Source: an uncultured Desulfobacter sp. (GTDB taxonomy: Bacteria; Desulfobacterota; Desulfobacteria; Desulfobacterales; Desulfobacteraceae). Taken from it: a stretch of DNA of 64,000 nt. Location: assembly GCF_963664415.1 (NCBI RefSeq), contig NZ_OY761441.1:62001-126000 (forward strand), in the 5' to 3' direction. The notes under the pieces were generated by a model. That model was not told the DNA's origin, did not search any database, and saw nothing but the letters and a program-made list of their open reading frames with translations. Of the stretch, positions 1 through 9,205 are shown piece after piece; the first letter of the stretch is position 1; each line of letters begins with the position of its first letter. The position numbers were made by a program, and so were the translations under genes.

Positions 1-106
1 CGGTCATGGCTATAAAACTGATTTGTTTTTTATTCAAAATCAATTGTCAAAATAATTCTATTCGATATAATTATTACTCAACCTTAATTCCATTAGAGGC
101 CTCAAA

Positions 107-922
107 ATGATTGATTTCTTACAACAATTCAGCCCAGTAACTCAAGCGCTCTTTGCAACTCTATTCACATGGGGAGTGACTGCCGCAGGTGCAGCATTAG
201 TGTTCATTACAAAAACAATAAACCAAAAATTTATGGATTCGACGTTAGGTTTTGCCGCAGGAGTTATGATTGCTGCAAGTTTCTGGTCCCTTTTGTCGCC
301 AGGAATAGAGATGGCGGAACAATTGGGACAGACCCCATGGTTAAGTGCGGTCATTGGATTCATGGGAGGCGGCATTTTCATGAGGCTCATCGATAAATTT
401 TTACCACACCTTCATCCAGGATTGGCAACTAACAAAGCTGAAGGTGTAAAAACATCCTGGCAAAGAAGTACACTTCTTGTGCTGGCCATAACTCTTCACA
501 ATATTCCTGAAGGACTGGCGGTTGGTGTTGCTTTTGGAGCTGTGGGGGCTGGCCTTCCCTCTGCAACTATTGGCGGTGCCATTGCACTGGCAATCGGCAT
601 AGGCCTTCAAAATTTTCCGGAAGGAACCGCTGTCTCTATGCCGTTAAGAAGGGAAGGTTTGCCTAAAGGGAAAAGTTTTTTCATGGGACAAGCATCCGGG
701 ATAGTGGAACCCATAGCCGGGGTGTTTGGTGCATTGTTCGTGATGAAGATGCAAAGTATTTTGCCCTATGCCTTGTGTTTTGCAGCAGGAGCAATGATTT
801 TTGTTGTTGTGGAAGAACTCATTCCGGAATCTCAACGAAAGTATGAGAACATTGATACTGTAACAATGGCAACAATGATAGGTTTCTCAGTCATGATGAT
901 CCTCGATGTCGCTTTAGGATAA
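107..922 (+). CDS. ZIP family divalent metal transporter (ZupT/GufA-like)
   Basis: Inner-membrane protein of 271 residues that should import zinc or related divalent metals. Hydrophobic segments run through its length, beginning near residue 15. The two metal-site helices carry HNIPEG (about residue 131) and QNFPEG (about 168); the second has Q where many ZupT proteins have H, as in GufA-type members. The length is normal for the family. It starts at ATG 107 after an A/T-rich leader, with only a weak ribosome site (GAGG). No partner gene follows closely. The family call is from motifs; the metal is not determined by sequence. Confidence 0.9.
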   Translation: MIDFLQQFSPVTQALFATLFTWGVTAAGAALVFITKTINQKFMDSTLGFAAGVMIAASFWSLLSPGIEMAEQLGQTPWLSAVIGFMGGGIFMRLIDKFLPHLHPGLATNKAEGVKTSWQRSTLLVLAITLHNIPEGLAVGVAFGAVGAGLPSATIGGAIALAIGIGLQNFPEGTAVSMPLRREGLPKGKSFFMGQASGIVEPIAGVFGALFVMKMQSILPYALCFAAGAMIFVVVEELIPESQRKYENIDTVTMATMIGFSVMMILDVALG

Positions 923-1150
923 AGCCCCTGGTTAAATTGGGTTATCCCAATGAACAATTCTACGATTTAATCACAAGTGAGCTTTGTGTCTATCATTCCG
1001 GGGTCTGTGGCCTGACCATGACGGTGGGAACTGGAAGAAGCAAGCGTCGCTACTCAGCAAAATATGCCAATACCACATATGGTATTGGCTATGCTTTTCC
1101 CTGCCATCCCGAACTGATTAACTTTGTAGAGATGAGTTAATTTGTTTTGC

Positions 1151-1342
1151 GTAGGGCAACGTCAACGACCGTGTCTTGCCTGCTAACTGCTAAACTGCTA
1201 AAATTCTGTCGTTGTTTAGACTTTGCGTGGCTAATGTGATCAAAAGAAAGCCGCCGAACCCGGAGACACCGCTTTTGTAAAGAGAATCCATACGTTGAAA
1301 AATTCTCAACTTTAGCAGATTATCAGATGACACAAATGGCTT
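1151..1342 (+). repeat. 192-bp imperfect direct repeat, copy 1
   Basis: This segment recurs at 3329-3520 with the same length and scattered substitutions, so the two copies flank the CDF transporter and CGGC-protein genes. On the reverse strand both copies keep a 33-codon frame open, but nearly all differences between them change amino acids, so protein constraint is unlikely. It may be a remnant of a mobile element or a duplicated intergenic block. Confidence 0.9.
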
Positions 1343-1440
1343 CCGGTTGACAGAAAAGGTTAAGACTTTTAAAAGCTATATCTATAAATTAGTGGGCAAT
1401 AAAGACACTAACGGCCATGCCTTGGTGGGCACAACAAAAC

Positions 1441-1475
1441 ATGAAAGAAAGCAGCTTGTTGCGCTGTTCTTTCAT
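1441..1475. other. Hairpin upstream of the CDF gene
   Basis: The arms atgaaagaa and ttctttcat pair perfectly, with further partial pairing (agcagc against gcgctg) toward the loop. It lies 29 bases before the CDF start. No T-run follows, so it is not a classic terminator; it could be a leader structure or a transposon end. Confidence 0.45.
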
Positions 1476-1503
1476 ATAAAACTGCTATACCGGATGGAAC
1501 ATT

Positions 1504-2820
1504 GTGGAAATGGAACCCGGCATTGACAAAACCACGGATACTCATCAGATATTCAAAATTGCAGGCCTGGCCTTTTTATTGAACCTGATTTTGACGCTTG
1601 TAAAGGTGCCGCTTGCTATTTTTACCGGAAGCTTAGCCATCACAGCCAGTGCCATTGATTCCGGAACAGATGCCGTGGCATCTTTGGTCATTTATGGTGG
1701 CGTCATGCTCTCCACCCGCAAAACCCGTTCCTTTCCCCTCGGGCTTTACAAACTTGAAAATGTAGCGTCTGTAACCATTTCCCTTTTTATTTTTATTGCC
1801 GGATATGAAATCGTTAAACAGATTTTCTCTTCGAGTGACAGCCTTGTGCAAATCACGCCAATTTCCATCTATCTTTTGATCGGAAGTAGCCTTTCAATAT
1901 TAGTATTTGGACAATATGCTCTCCACATAGGAAAGAAAACCGGATCGCCGGTCCTGATTGCTGAAGGACGCCATCGCCAGGTGGATGTTCTGTCATCCAT
2001 TGTGGTCCTGGTATCTGTCCTGTGCAGCTATTTTGATCTGCAGAGCGACATTATGGGAATCTCCATTGACCGGCTTGGGGCAGCATTGATTCTTCTTTTT
2101 ATTGCAAAAGCCGGAGGAGAGCTTTTGTCTGACGGCATGCGGGTCCTTCTGGATGCATCTATTGATTTTCCCACCCTGGAAAAAATACGCAGCCTGATCC
2201 GCCAAGAACCGACTGTGGATGAGATCAAATCCCTGATCGGACGCAACGCCGGTCGATATCGGTTTATCCAGGCAGCCATCACCTTGAATATCAGCGATCT
2301 TGAAGAAGCACACAAAATCAGTGAGGTAATCGAAAACCGGATTTTAACCCGGATTCCAAATATCGAGCAAATAACCATTCATTATGAACCCAAAATTCGG
2401 ACCCATGATATTTGGGCATTACCCCTGTCAGATAAAAGCGGTTATATCAGCGCACATTTCGGGGAAGCCCCTTATTTTGCCATTCTCCACCTTCGCAAAG
2501 ATAATCATACCATGGATTCAAAAAAAATCATGGAGAATCCTCATTGCACCTCATCCACGGCAAAGGGACTGCGTGTGGCAGAGTGGCTGGTTGATAAAAA
2601 AATCACCCATGCGGGAATCAAAGAGGATGTTTCCCACAAAGGCCCGGGATATGTGCTGTCCAGTGCAGGGATAAAAATCAGGCAAATTTCATCCAAAACC
2701 CTGAGTGATGTACTGCGGGAAATAATAATTCCGGAAAATATTGTTACCGGCCAGGAAAAATCTGATATTTTGTCCGATTCCTATCAGATAACAACTAACA
2801 GCCCGCCCGAAGGGCAATAA
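1504..2820 (+). CDS. Cation diffusion facilitator fused to a NifX-like C-terminal domain
   Basis: The 438-residue protein has a cation-diffusion-facilitator region (about residues 15-290) and a C-terminal domain of the dinitrogenase iron-molybdenum cofactor family (about 305-415). The first part shows the paired metal-site motifs DSGTD in helix 2 and HRQVD in helix 5, plus a cytoplasmic tail. The second part begins at HFGEAPYF, a typical opening of NifX/NafY-type folds. The usual role is proton-driven efflux of zinc, iron or manganese; the NifX-like part may bind metal or a cofactor. The start is GTG 1504 or ATG 1510, with a weak ribosome site. The CGGC-domain gene follows after 13 bases and is probably co-transcribed. 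Confidence 0.88.
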   Translation: MEMEPGIDKTTDTHQIFKIAGLAFLLNLILTLVKVPLAIFTGSLAITASAIDSGTDAVASLVIYGGVMLSTRKTRSFPLGLYKLENVASVTISLFIFIAGYEIVKQIFSSSDSLVQITPISIYLLIGSSLSILVFGQYALHIGKKTGSPVLIAEGRHRQVDVLSSIVVLVSVLCSYFDLQSDIMGISIDRLGAALILLFIAKAGGELLSDGMRVLLDASIDFPTLEKIRSLIRQEPTVDEIKSLIGRNAGRYRFIQAAITLNISDLEEAHKISEVIENRILTRIPNIEQITIHYEPKIRTHDIWALPLSDKSGYISAHFGEAPYFAILHLRKDNHTMDSKKIMENPHCTSSTAKGLRVAEWLVDKKITHAGIKEDVSHKGPGYVLSSAGIKIRQISSKTLSDVLREIIIPENIVTGQEKSDILSDSYQITTNSPPEGQ

Positions 2821-2833
2821 TTTAAAAGGAGAC

Positions 2834-3283
2834 ATGGTGGACAGAACAAATAAAATAGGAATCATTATCTGTGACCGTTACCGGAGATGCGGCGGAGGAA
2901 AATGTTTTAGATCTCTCAAGAACCGTGAGGGTGCATTCAGCCGATATAACGGGATGGCAGTAGAAATTGTTGGATACACCAGTTGCGACGGCTGCCCGGG
3001 AGGCAATATCGAATATGTGGTGGATGAAATGAAAGCAAACGGCGCTCAGATTATTCATCTGGCCACCGGCCTGATTGTAGGCTATCCACCTTGCCCTCAC
3101 ATTACCTATTTTCATGACTATATCCAAACAAAGTACGGCCTTGAAGTTGTGTACGGAACCCACCCCATTCCGGAGAAATACCTGAAAATGCACGAAAAAA
3201 TGGGGACATGGGACAGCGACGAATGGCAGGAAATCATTATGCCGACCATGAATGATGAAAAAAGCCGCATCGCTTACAACTGA
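2834..3283 (+). CDS. CGGC domain-containing protein
   Basis: A small 149-residue protein with the cysteine/glycine-rich motif CGGGKC near residues 18-23, a later CDGCPGG segment (about 53-59) and a PPCPH segment (about 91-95). This pattern matches the CGGC domain family, a putative metal-binding module of unknown function. An AAGGAG ribosome site precedes ATG 2834. Its position directly behind a metal efflux pump with a NifX-like domain suggests a metal-handling or sensing partner; that is inference. Confidence 0.8.
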   Translation: MVDRTNKIGIIICDRYRRCGGGKCFRSLKNREGAFSRYNGMAVEIVGYTSCDGCPGGNIEYVVDEMKANGAQIIHLATGLIVGYPPCPHITYFHDYIQTKYGLEVVYGTHPIPEKYLKMHEKMGTWDSDEWQEIIMPTMNDEKSRIAYN

Positions 3284-3328
3284 ACCCACCGTTGCAGAAG
3301 TCAGGAGAATTTCAGCATATAGGGCATT

Positions 3329-3520
3329 GTAGGGCAACGTCAACGACCGTGTCTCGCCTGCTAACTGCTAAACTGCTAAAATTCTGTCATTGTTTGGACT
3401 TTGAGTGGCTAATGTGAACAAAAGAAAGCCGCCGGACCCGATGATACCTCTTTTGTAAAGAGAATACATACTTTGAAAAAATTCTCAATTTTAGCAGATT
3501 TCAAATGACACAAATGACTT
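3329..3520 (+). repeat. 192-bp imperfect direct repeat, copy 2
   Basis: Second copy of the repeat at 1151-1342, in the same orientation. Copy 2 begins just after the CGGC-domain gene. Together the copies bracket about 2 kb and could recombine to delete the metal-transport pair. Confidence 0.9.
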
Positions 3521-3705
3521 TCAGAGCGGTTAGAGCCCGTATTGGCTCTAAAGTCATTATGACCAGAGATAAGAGATACTGATAACCCTGTAGGGCTTTA
3601 TGAATGATCTGGTGGAATGGCTTTAGAAAAACAGACCACCGGATATTTGATGATAAGTGATCTCCCCTAAAGGGGAGATCAGATCAGGCACTTTTTCAGT
3701 TCTTG
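3521..3705. terminator. Intergenic stretch with a perfect hairpin at 3659-3680
   Basis: The arms gatctcccc (3659-3667) and ggggagatc (3672-3680) enclose a 4-base loop. It lies between the CGGC-protein gene (+) and the LysE-family gene (-), which converge here. On the + strand a short T-run follows about 14 bases later, so termination is plausible but not textbook. Confidence 0.5.
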
Positions 3706-4299
3706 TTAAACAATTAATAAGACTGATCCTGCGGTAAGTCCGCTCATCAGCAGATTAAAGGCGGTATGCGATTTCCTGCCTTTCAACATTCTGCCGATCA
3801 GCACGCCAAAGCCTGCCCACAATGAGATAGAGGGAATACAGACAAGCCCGAAGATGGCAATAATCAAAGATACAGAGAGACTGTAATGATTACCGGCGAT
3901 GGAAAAAGTTGACATGGCGGTTAGTGCCATCATTAATACTTTCGGGTTAACTAGCTGAAAAGCAGCAGCTTCGAGAAAACTGAGAGGTTTTGCCTGGGTG
4001 TTTGTCGAAATATTTACCGGTTTTGAAAAGGCAATGCGTATTGCCAGGTAAAAAAGATAACCCACCGACACAATTTTCAGTATAGACTGAAGGATCGGGA
4101 AGGTCTTAAAAGCCAGACCGAGCCCTGCTGCATTAAGGACAAACATAAACAGTAGACCAAACTCTATCCCAAGGATATGGGGAATTGTCCGACGAAACCC
4201 AAAATTCGCACCAGAGGCAGTCAGCATCATATTGTTAGGACCTGGTGTAGCGCACATAGACAGGGCAAATAGAGAAACCGGCAGTAATAATTCTTTCAT
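3706..4299 (-). CDS. LysE family exporter (amino acid / small-molecule efflux)
   Basis: A 197-residue membrane protein with about six hydrophobic segments. The N-terminal motif TPGPNNM (near residue 17) is the hallmark of the LysE/RhtB family, which exports amino acids such as lysine, homoserine or threonine. The open frame extends upstream to 4404, but the start at 4299 is preferred because an AGGAGG ribosome site lies just before that ATG and the protein then has the family's usual N-terminus. It is encoded alone, convergent with the metal-transport pair. The substrate is not predictable. Confidence 0.88.
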   Translation of the reverse strand: MKELLLPVSLFALSMCATPGPNNMMLTASGANFGFRRTIPHILGIEFGLLFMFVLNAAGLGLAFKTFPILQSILKIVSVGYLFYLAIRIAFSKPVNISTNTQAKPLSFLEAAAFQLVNPKVLMMALTAMSTFSIAGNHYSLSVSLIIAIFGLVCIPSISLWAGFGVLIGRMLKGRKSHTAFNLLMSGLTAGSVLLIV

Positions 4300-4511
4300 G
4301 TCAACCTCCTGGTATTTTTTATTCGAAGCCTGACTGGCAGTGCTTGAAAGAGTACAGAAGCGAGTGTCATAATAACAGATACAGAAACCATTAAAAATAG
4401 ACATAACAGATTTTTAGCAATGACCGGTATGTGGTTGAGTGGGGAAGTGCCCAGACTGGATAAAAATTGTCTTCCCTGAAGAGGCTCGGAATAATTCGGG
4501 CCGGGATCACT

Positions 4512-4519
4512 TTATAGGT
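4512..4519. repeat. Target-site duplication, left copy
   Basis: The octamer TTATAGGT lies immediately outside the left end of the insertion sequence and is repeated exactly at 6038-6045. Confidence 0.9.
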
Positions 4520-6037
4520 GGGCGCATTCCCATTTTCCCGGTTTTTAAAACGGACTATCCTCTTTAGCAAAAAGAAGCTATGCTTCCCCTCGATTATCAA
4601 CTGATGAGGAAGAAAATAGTATGAAACTCAAAAAGGCTGAATCCTGCGAAACGGTAGAAGAAATATATGAATTATTGAAACAGCTGGACAAAGAGAAACG
4701 GCTAATTCGCAGTCCGGAAGAACTCATTCAGGTTGAACAAGAAATTTTAAGCTATACCAATCGTTTAGCCGCGTTGATGCTAAAAAAAAGTCCAAACCAG
4801 TATCGACTCTCCAGAGCATAACGAACAAGAAAGAGAGTTGGTGCGTAGCTGGCCTGGCCGAATGAAAAGTGAAGGGTTTGAGACAGTTCAAATTCAAACC
4901 AGCTCGGGTTGCACGATCCCAATCCATGTTCGATACTATCGAAGAGCCTGTGACCGTCGAAATGGCAAAAAATATAAGGGCTTGTATGCTGCTTTGGCTT
5001 TGCTCGGGATTCATGATCGATGTACACCTACCGATCTTGGCGGCGATGGTCAGCGCCTGGTCCGCGTTACTGAGCTCATTTGAGGAAGTACGTCAGGTCC
5101 TTTGTGATCATGGCACTATCCTGGATGTTAAGGTGATCCGGAAACTGGCCTACCGCTACGCAGAACGAGCACGGGTGGTACAGCCAATGGGTCTGCTCCC
5201 CTTAAATGAAGAGGACAACCTTCAAGGTCGTCGGGTTGTCATAAGCACCGATGGTGGCCGGACTCGATTGCGGGAAAAAAAGCGAGGTCCCCGGACAGCC
5301 AAAGGAAGAACCAGATATCATGGGGCCTGGAGAGAACCCAAGCTGTTGATTATTTATGTCGTCGATGCCCATGGGAAACAGGAAAAAAGCTTTGCCCCAT
5401 TTATTGATGGCTGTTTTAATGGGCCTGATGGCTTGTTTCTGCTGCTGAAGGGCTATTTGAAGTCTCTTTGCATCCAAAAAGCAGACAAGGTGTTGTTTAT
5501 TGCGGACGGGGCTCATTGGATATGGAATCGAGTCCCTGGTCTGATCAAGGCACTGGGGTTGAATCCGGAGAGCGTGCATGAACTCTTTGATTTTTATCAT
5601 GCAGTAGAGGATTGCAGGATTACGAAAAAACTGGTCAGCCAAAAAACGTAAAACCTGGGTCTCAAAACAGCGACGGTTTTTACTAAAAGGTGAATCGGCA
5701 ACGGTCGTACAAGAAGTACAGGCTCTTTGTCGAGGCCGGAACAGCAAAGCCATAAGGACAGAACGGGCTTATTTTGTACGTAATAGGCACCGTCTTGCTT
5801 TCCCAACGGTAAAAGCATTGAATTTGCCGATTGGCAGTGGTGCGATTGAAAGTTCGATTCGAAGAGTTGTCAATTTGAGGCTCAAGGGCCCCTGCATTTT
5901 TTGGTATAAGGAAAATGCGGAGAAAATGCTCATGCTGCGCTCATACTATAAATCAGGACGATGGAACTGTCTGAAACAAATGGCCAATTCACATATTTCA
6001 TTGTTAGCTGCATAACCGTGAAAATGGGAATGCGCCC
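4520..6037 (+). mobile_element. Insertion sequence, ISKra4-like, 1518 bp
   Basis: The element is bounded by 24-bp inverted repeats (4520-4543 and 6014-6037) that differ at one base, begins with GGG, and is flanked by the 8-bp duplication TTATAGGT. These ends, the size and the transposase character fit the ISKra4 family. Ends and target duplication are intact, so the insertion is fairly recent. The transposase frame is interrupted, so the copy is probably inactive on its own. Confidence 0.88.
4621..6015 (+). pseudogene. Frameshifted transposase of the ISKra4-like element
   Basis: The product, about 465 residues if intact, is spread over three reading frames. It runs from 4621 to about 4800, continues in the next frame to about 5030 (a stretch including MKSEGFETVQ), then in another to 5651 (VVISTDGGRTRLR, FIADGAHWIW and FDFYHAVE), and ends in the first frame again to 6015 (PIGSGAIESS, near the C-terminus). 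The catalytic-core style motifs STDGG, DGAHW and GSGAIE are those of a DDE transposase. Each junction needs a +1 shift, so three independent lesions are more likely than programmed frameshifting. It starts at ATG 4621, inside the left inverted repeat. Confidence 0.82.
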
Positions 6038-6045
6038 TTATAGGT
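6038..6045. repeat. Target-site duplication, right copy
   Basis: Exact repeat of the octamer at 4512-4519, directly after the right inverted repeat. The following bases up to 6269 hold nothing recognisable. Confidence 0.9.
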
Positions 6046-6269
6046 GAATAAGATTCAAATCATACACCATCAATAACAAAAGTAGTCAACACCCCTTTCA
6101 ATAAAGGCTTTTGACCACAATCATAGACATAGCCAACACTTTCAACTGGGTGCCGATCGACACCGTGGATATTCTTCTTTTACCAGGTGCAACTTTCTAC
6201 GCTCTATTAAAGGAGATTTGTTCAGCCTAATATATTTGAATTAAAGAAGTGGCTTTCAAATTTATTTTT

Positions 6270-7826
6270 TCAAACAGTTTGAGATACGTGTAACATACAA
6301 TTGTTTATAACCAACTTTCCATTTTTGAAAAGTGCGGCAACTCGCCCCCCAATGACACTGTGATCTTCGAATGGATTTCCATCAAAGATGGCTAAATCCG
6401 CTGTTTTTCCAACTTCAATAGTTCCAAAATCATTTTCAATTCCCATGCATTTCGCCCCGTTAATTGTAGCCATCTTAACAGCATCTACCCCTCTGAAAAT
6501 ATTCTTCTCAAAGGATTTGTTTAAAAACAAATCAAACAATCTAATTTCATGCTGCACCATTGCCAAAGTGCATGGGGGAACACCGCCATCATTCGATGTA
6601 GTAATCTGGGCGCCTTCTTCAAACAACAATTTGAAATTCCTTGCTCCAGAGGTGCAATATGACGCAAAATTTTTAAACATGGTTTTCATTGGTAATATGC
6701 CAAAAATCTTCATTTTTTCATGGCTTGCCTTCTTATGATGGTTTTTGACAATTGCTTGATATTCAGGTATCCAAAACTCTTTTACAATATTATCATGAGC
6801 CTGATTCCTAAACTCGGTCAAAAGTGTCAGACGGAAATCCTCGAAAGTTGGATCCTTTTTTATTTTGTAGCTGCTGTCATAGGCAACAGACATCGTAGGT
6901 TCAATAAAACAACTTTGATCCAGGAACAAATTTATGTCGTCATCCGTAAGAATTTCGTCACAAGGGATATGGGCCAATGAAGAAACTCCGGCTTTCAAGG
7001 CCCGTCTAAAGGACTCGACTGAGGTATGATGGATAGTTGACTTGAGACCCCGTTTTCGTGCCTGGTCGGCGATTGCCGATAATTGATCCAAGGTCATAAT
7101 GGTTGCATCCGGCTTAAAATTGGTCATATTTACTTTTTGCTCGCCAATTTTAATAAGCTCTGCGCCACGTTCATCAATAGCCCTGTTCACAGCATCCCTG
7201 ACTTGTTGTTCCGTAGCGTTGACATCAAATTCAATTGCCCCACTATACTCTAATCCATAGTCGATTACAGGGGCACCCATTTGAGATCTTATCCACTTCA
7301 TAATCCTGTTATGTTTTTCAGTGAGATACCCTCCGGGAGGCCCAACGGCAACGGCCTGCATGATACGCGGCCCGATGATTTCTTTGTTTTGTATTCTTTT
7401 TCTAAGGCGCTTGGCTTTCCGAAGATCTGCAGCCCAGGCGTCTCTAATATTTGTAATTCCGTGACTCAAACATTCAGCCAGATTTTTTTCAATCTGTTTC
7501 TCTGCATGGGCTTTAAAGAGTTTGATATCCTTGATATCCGGGAGTAATGACGGCATGGTTTGTGTCGTATGACAGTGGGTATTGATCAACCCTGGCATTA
7601 CTGTTTTTCCCTTTAAATCAATGGTAAAATCGGATTTTACGCTGAATGCTTGCCCCTTTAAACCTGGCATCGCTTTAATCTTTCCGCCTTTTACCAATAG
7701 ACTTACATTTTCGTTAAAATAATCGCCCCCTGCAACATCCACAAATTTGCCATTAAATAACTCAACCAAGGCATCTTCTCCGGGTTTGTATTCACTAATA
7801 AAAGCTGTGGGAGATGTGTTATTCAT
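6270..7826 (-). CDS. Amidohydrolase family protein (imidazolonepropionase-like)
   Basis: A 518-residue metal-dependent hydrolase. The N-terminal beta-sandwich leads into the barrel at VMPGLINTHCH (about residues 77-87), which supplies the HxH metal ligands. Further ligands lie in HHTS (about 272), AHIPCDE (about 291) and SNDGG (about 424), and an IKIG segment (about 236) may hold the bridging lysine. The C-terminal IEVGKTADLAIFDGNP is the usual return to the sandwich domain. Substrates of the family are cyclic amides, imides or related C-N bonds; the actual one is unknown. It starts at ATG 7826. The neighbour downstream on the + side is a decayed glycosyltransferase, not an obvious pathway partner. 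Confidence 0.85.
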   Translation of the reverse strand: MNNTSPTAFISEYKPGEDALVELFNGKFVDVAGGDYFNENVSLLVKGGKIKAMPGLKGQAFSVKSDFTIDLKGKTVMPGLINTHCHTTQTMPSLLPDIKDIKLFKAHAEKQIEKNLAECLSHGITNIRDAWAADLRKAKRLRKRIQNKEIIGPRIMQAVAVGPPGGYLTEKHNRIMKWIRSQMGAPVIDYGLEYSGAIEFDVNATEQQVRDAVNRAIDERGAELIKIGEQKVNMTNFKPDATIMTLDQLSAIADQARKRGLKSTIHHTSVESFRRALKAGVSSLAHIPCDEILTDDDINLFLDQSCFIEPTMSVAYDSSYKIKKDPTFEDFRLTLLTEFRNQAHDNIVKEFWIPEYQAIVKNHHKKASHEKMKIFGILPMKTMFKNFASYCTSGARNFKLLFEEGAQITTSNDGGVPPCTLAMVQHEIRLFDLFLNKSFEKNIFRGVDAVKMATINGAKCMGIENDFGTIEVGKTADLAIFDGNPFEDHSVIGGRVAALFKNGKLVINNCMLHVSQTV

Positions 7827-7859
7827 ATTGTATTATCCAACGAGGCAGGTTTATCTTTC

Positions 7860-8258
7860 TTATTTCACCGTCGACTCTATCATTTTGCAGATGTCATCCA
7901 GTGGATCAATATTGTTTAACTTATCAGCGATCTGCTTGCAACGCGTTTGAAGCACTTTATCTGTAATTAATCGTTCAAGCTTTTTTGCGACAACATTACT
8001 TTTATAATTTTTAAGGCGAATTTTATCACCGACACCAAGCGTTACAAGGCGTGATGCATTATCCGGCTGATCCATTTTATTGAAATCTTCAATGCTACCG
8101 ACCGGAGAAAAATTCAAACCGGCATTTTGTATGGAATCTCGAAAATAATTATTTGATAAAATGGTAACATCATGCGCCCTTTTTTGAAGTGCAAGACCGA
8201 TTTTAATAAATGGATTTACATCTCCCTGGCTACCAATCGCAACGATTAGGATTCTCAT
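7860..8258 (-). pseudogene. Glycosyltransferase (UGT/GT1-like) with internal deletion
   Basis: Only 132 residues remain of an enzyme normally near 420. Residues 1-60 are the N-terminal nucleotide-sugar-transferase Rossmann start (GSQGDVNPFIKIGLALQ). From residue 63 the sequence is the C-terminal part, opening with DQPDNA, the conserved acceptor-side motif, and closing with the usual terminal helices. The two ends join in frame, so about 290 residues, including most of both catalytic domains, are missing. It starts at ATG 8258. The joined product cannot be an active transferase; it could still be expressed as a small protein. Confidence 0.8.
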
Positions 8259-8444
8259 AAAATTCCTTTAAATAATTCACTTTCAACGATGTATCGTTTT
8301 TAAGAGTATATGAATTACGGTTAAATTCTCATCATATATACCAGTGAATTCCTGGTAAATCGCCTCAAACGGCAAGGGTACTATAACAGGTTTTGAAGTA
8401 ACAATTTTATCAGAAATGAATGAAAAGATATTCGAAATGAATTA

Positions 8445-8990
8445 TTAAAATATTTTTTTTACAAATTTTGTGGGGTTCATGCCAAAATACTTCAAAAACG
8501 CTTTTGAAAAGGATGGTACACTGCTGTATCCTACACTGTATGCTGCTTGTGTTACATTTAAACCCTCTTTTTCAAGCAATTGTTTTGCTTTTTCAAGACG
8601 AATCTGCCTGAGGTAGCCGAATGCAGTTGTGTGATAAACTTTCCTGAAACAGAAATTAAGGCGTGAATGTGTGGTCCCGATATATTTTGCCAGATCAAAC
8701 AATCCCGGCGGATTCTCAAAGTTATTGTCTAAAATCTCAATGGCTTTCTGCAACCGGTCATAGTCATCCATGCTCATTTGGGGAATTTTAACATTTCCAT
8801 GTTGATCTTGAATGATTTGGTCAAGTTTATAGGCAATTAGTTCCATGGCTTTACTCTCAAGGAACAAATACCTCATTCTTCCTGAAAAATTACAATTCAA
8901 TATCTGATGGATAGCAATGATCATCAAGCCCTTAGGACGTGCCCCAGGAATTACTGACTGCGCTTCGCATGTACTGATCGATTCTGTCAA
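8445..8990 (-). pseudogene. AraC family regulator, N-terminally truncated
   Basis: The 181 residues correspond to the C-terminal half of a PchR-type AraC regulator. Two helix-turn-helix motifs lie about residues 80-178, including GYSSVPSFSKAFLKYFG. Before them is the LYLESKAMEL-type linker (here YLFLESKAMELIAYKL). Full-length relatives have about 130 more N-terminal residues of ligand-sensing domain. The open frame starts at a TTG and runs only to a stop at 9036-9038 with no better start, so the sensor domain is lost. It could still bind DNA without a signal. It lies beside another decayed gene, which supports local decay. Confidence 0.7.
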
Positions 8991-9205
8991 CTCCCTTTTT
9001 GCATATGTAGCCGAGAAATGTCGCCACCCGTTTTGTCAAAGATAAAAAAGAAAAATTTGACTTAACCAATTTTTTGACCGAATTCGCCATGGATCAGGTG
9101 AATTTTTTGTTAGGAGGTGGATTTATATTAAGATCTCCTGTATAGCCTGACCCGGATCGATATAGCGTCCGCTGTCTTTTTATCTGCATTCTGCCGGTCT
9201 ATTTG

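Larger units (their letters stand above)
923..1503. other. Gene-poor stretch before the CDF transporter
   Basis: No convincing gene lies here. A 67-codon open frame at 937-1140 begins with a GYPNE motif reminiscent of a PD-(D/E)XK-associated AAA protein and may be a relic. The stretch holds the first copy of a 192-bp direct repeat (1151-1342) and a hairpin (1441-1475). Confidence 0.5.

Noticed and set aside
937..1140. 67-codon frame behind the ZIP gene
   Set aside because: Only a short GYPNE-like motif is familiar and there is no clear start signal; at most a relic.
1170..1292. 33-codon frame on the minus strand of both 192-bp repeat copies
   Set aside because: Nearly all differences between the copies change amino acids, so no sign of protein constraint.
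5601..5651. Programmed frameshift at the A-run in the transposase
   Set aside because: The change needed is +1, not the usual -1 on such a run, and two further breaks exist in the same gene.
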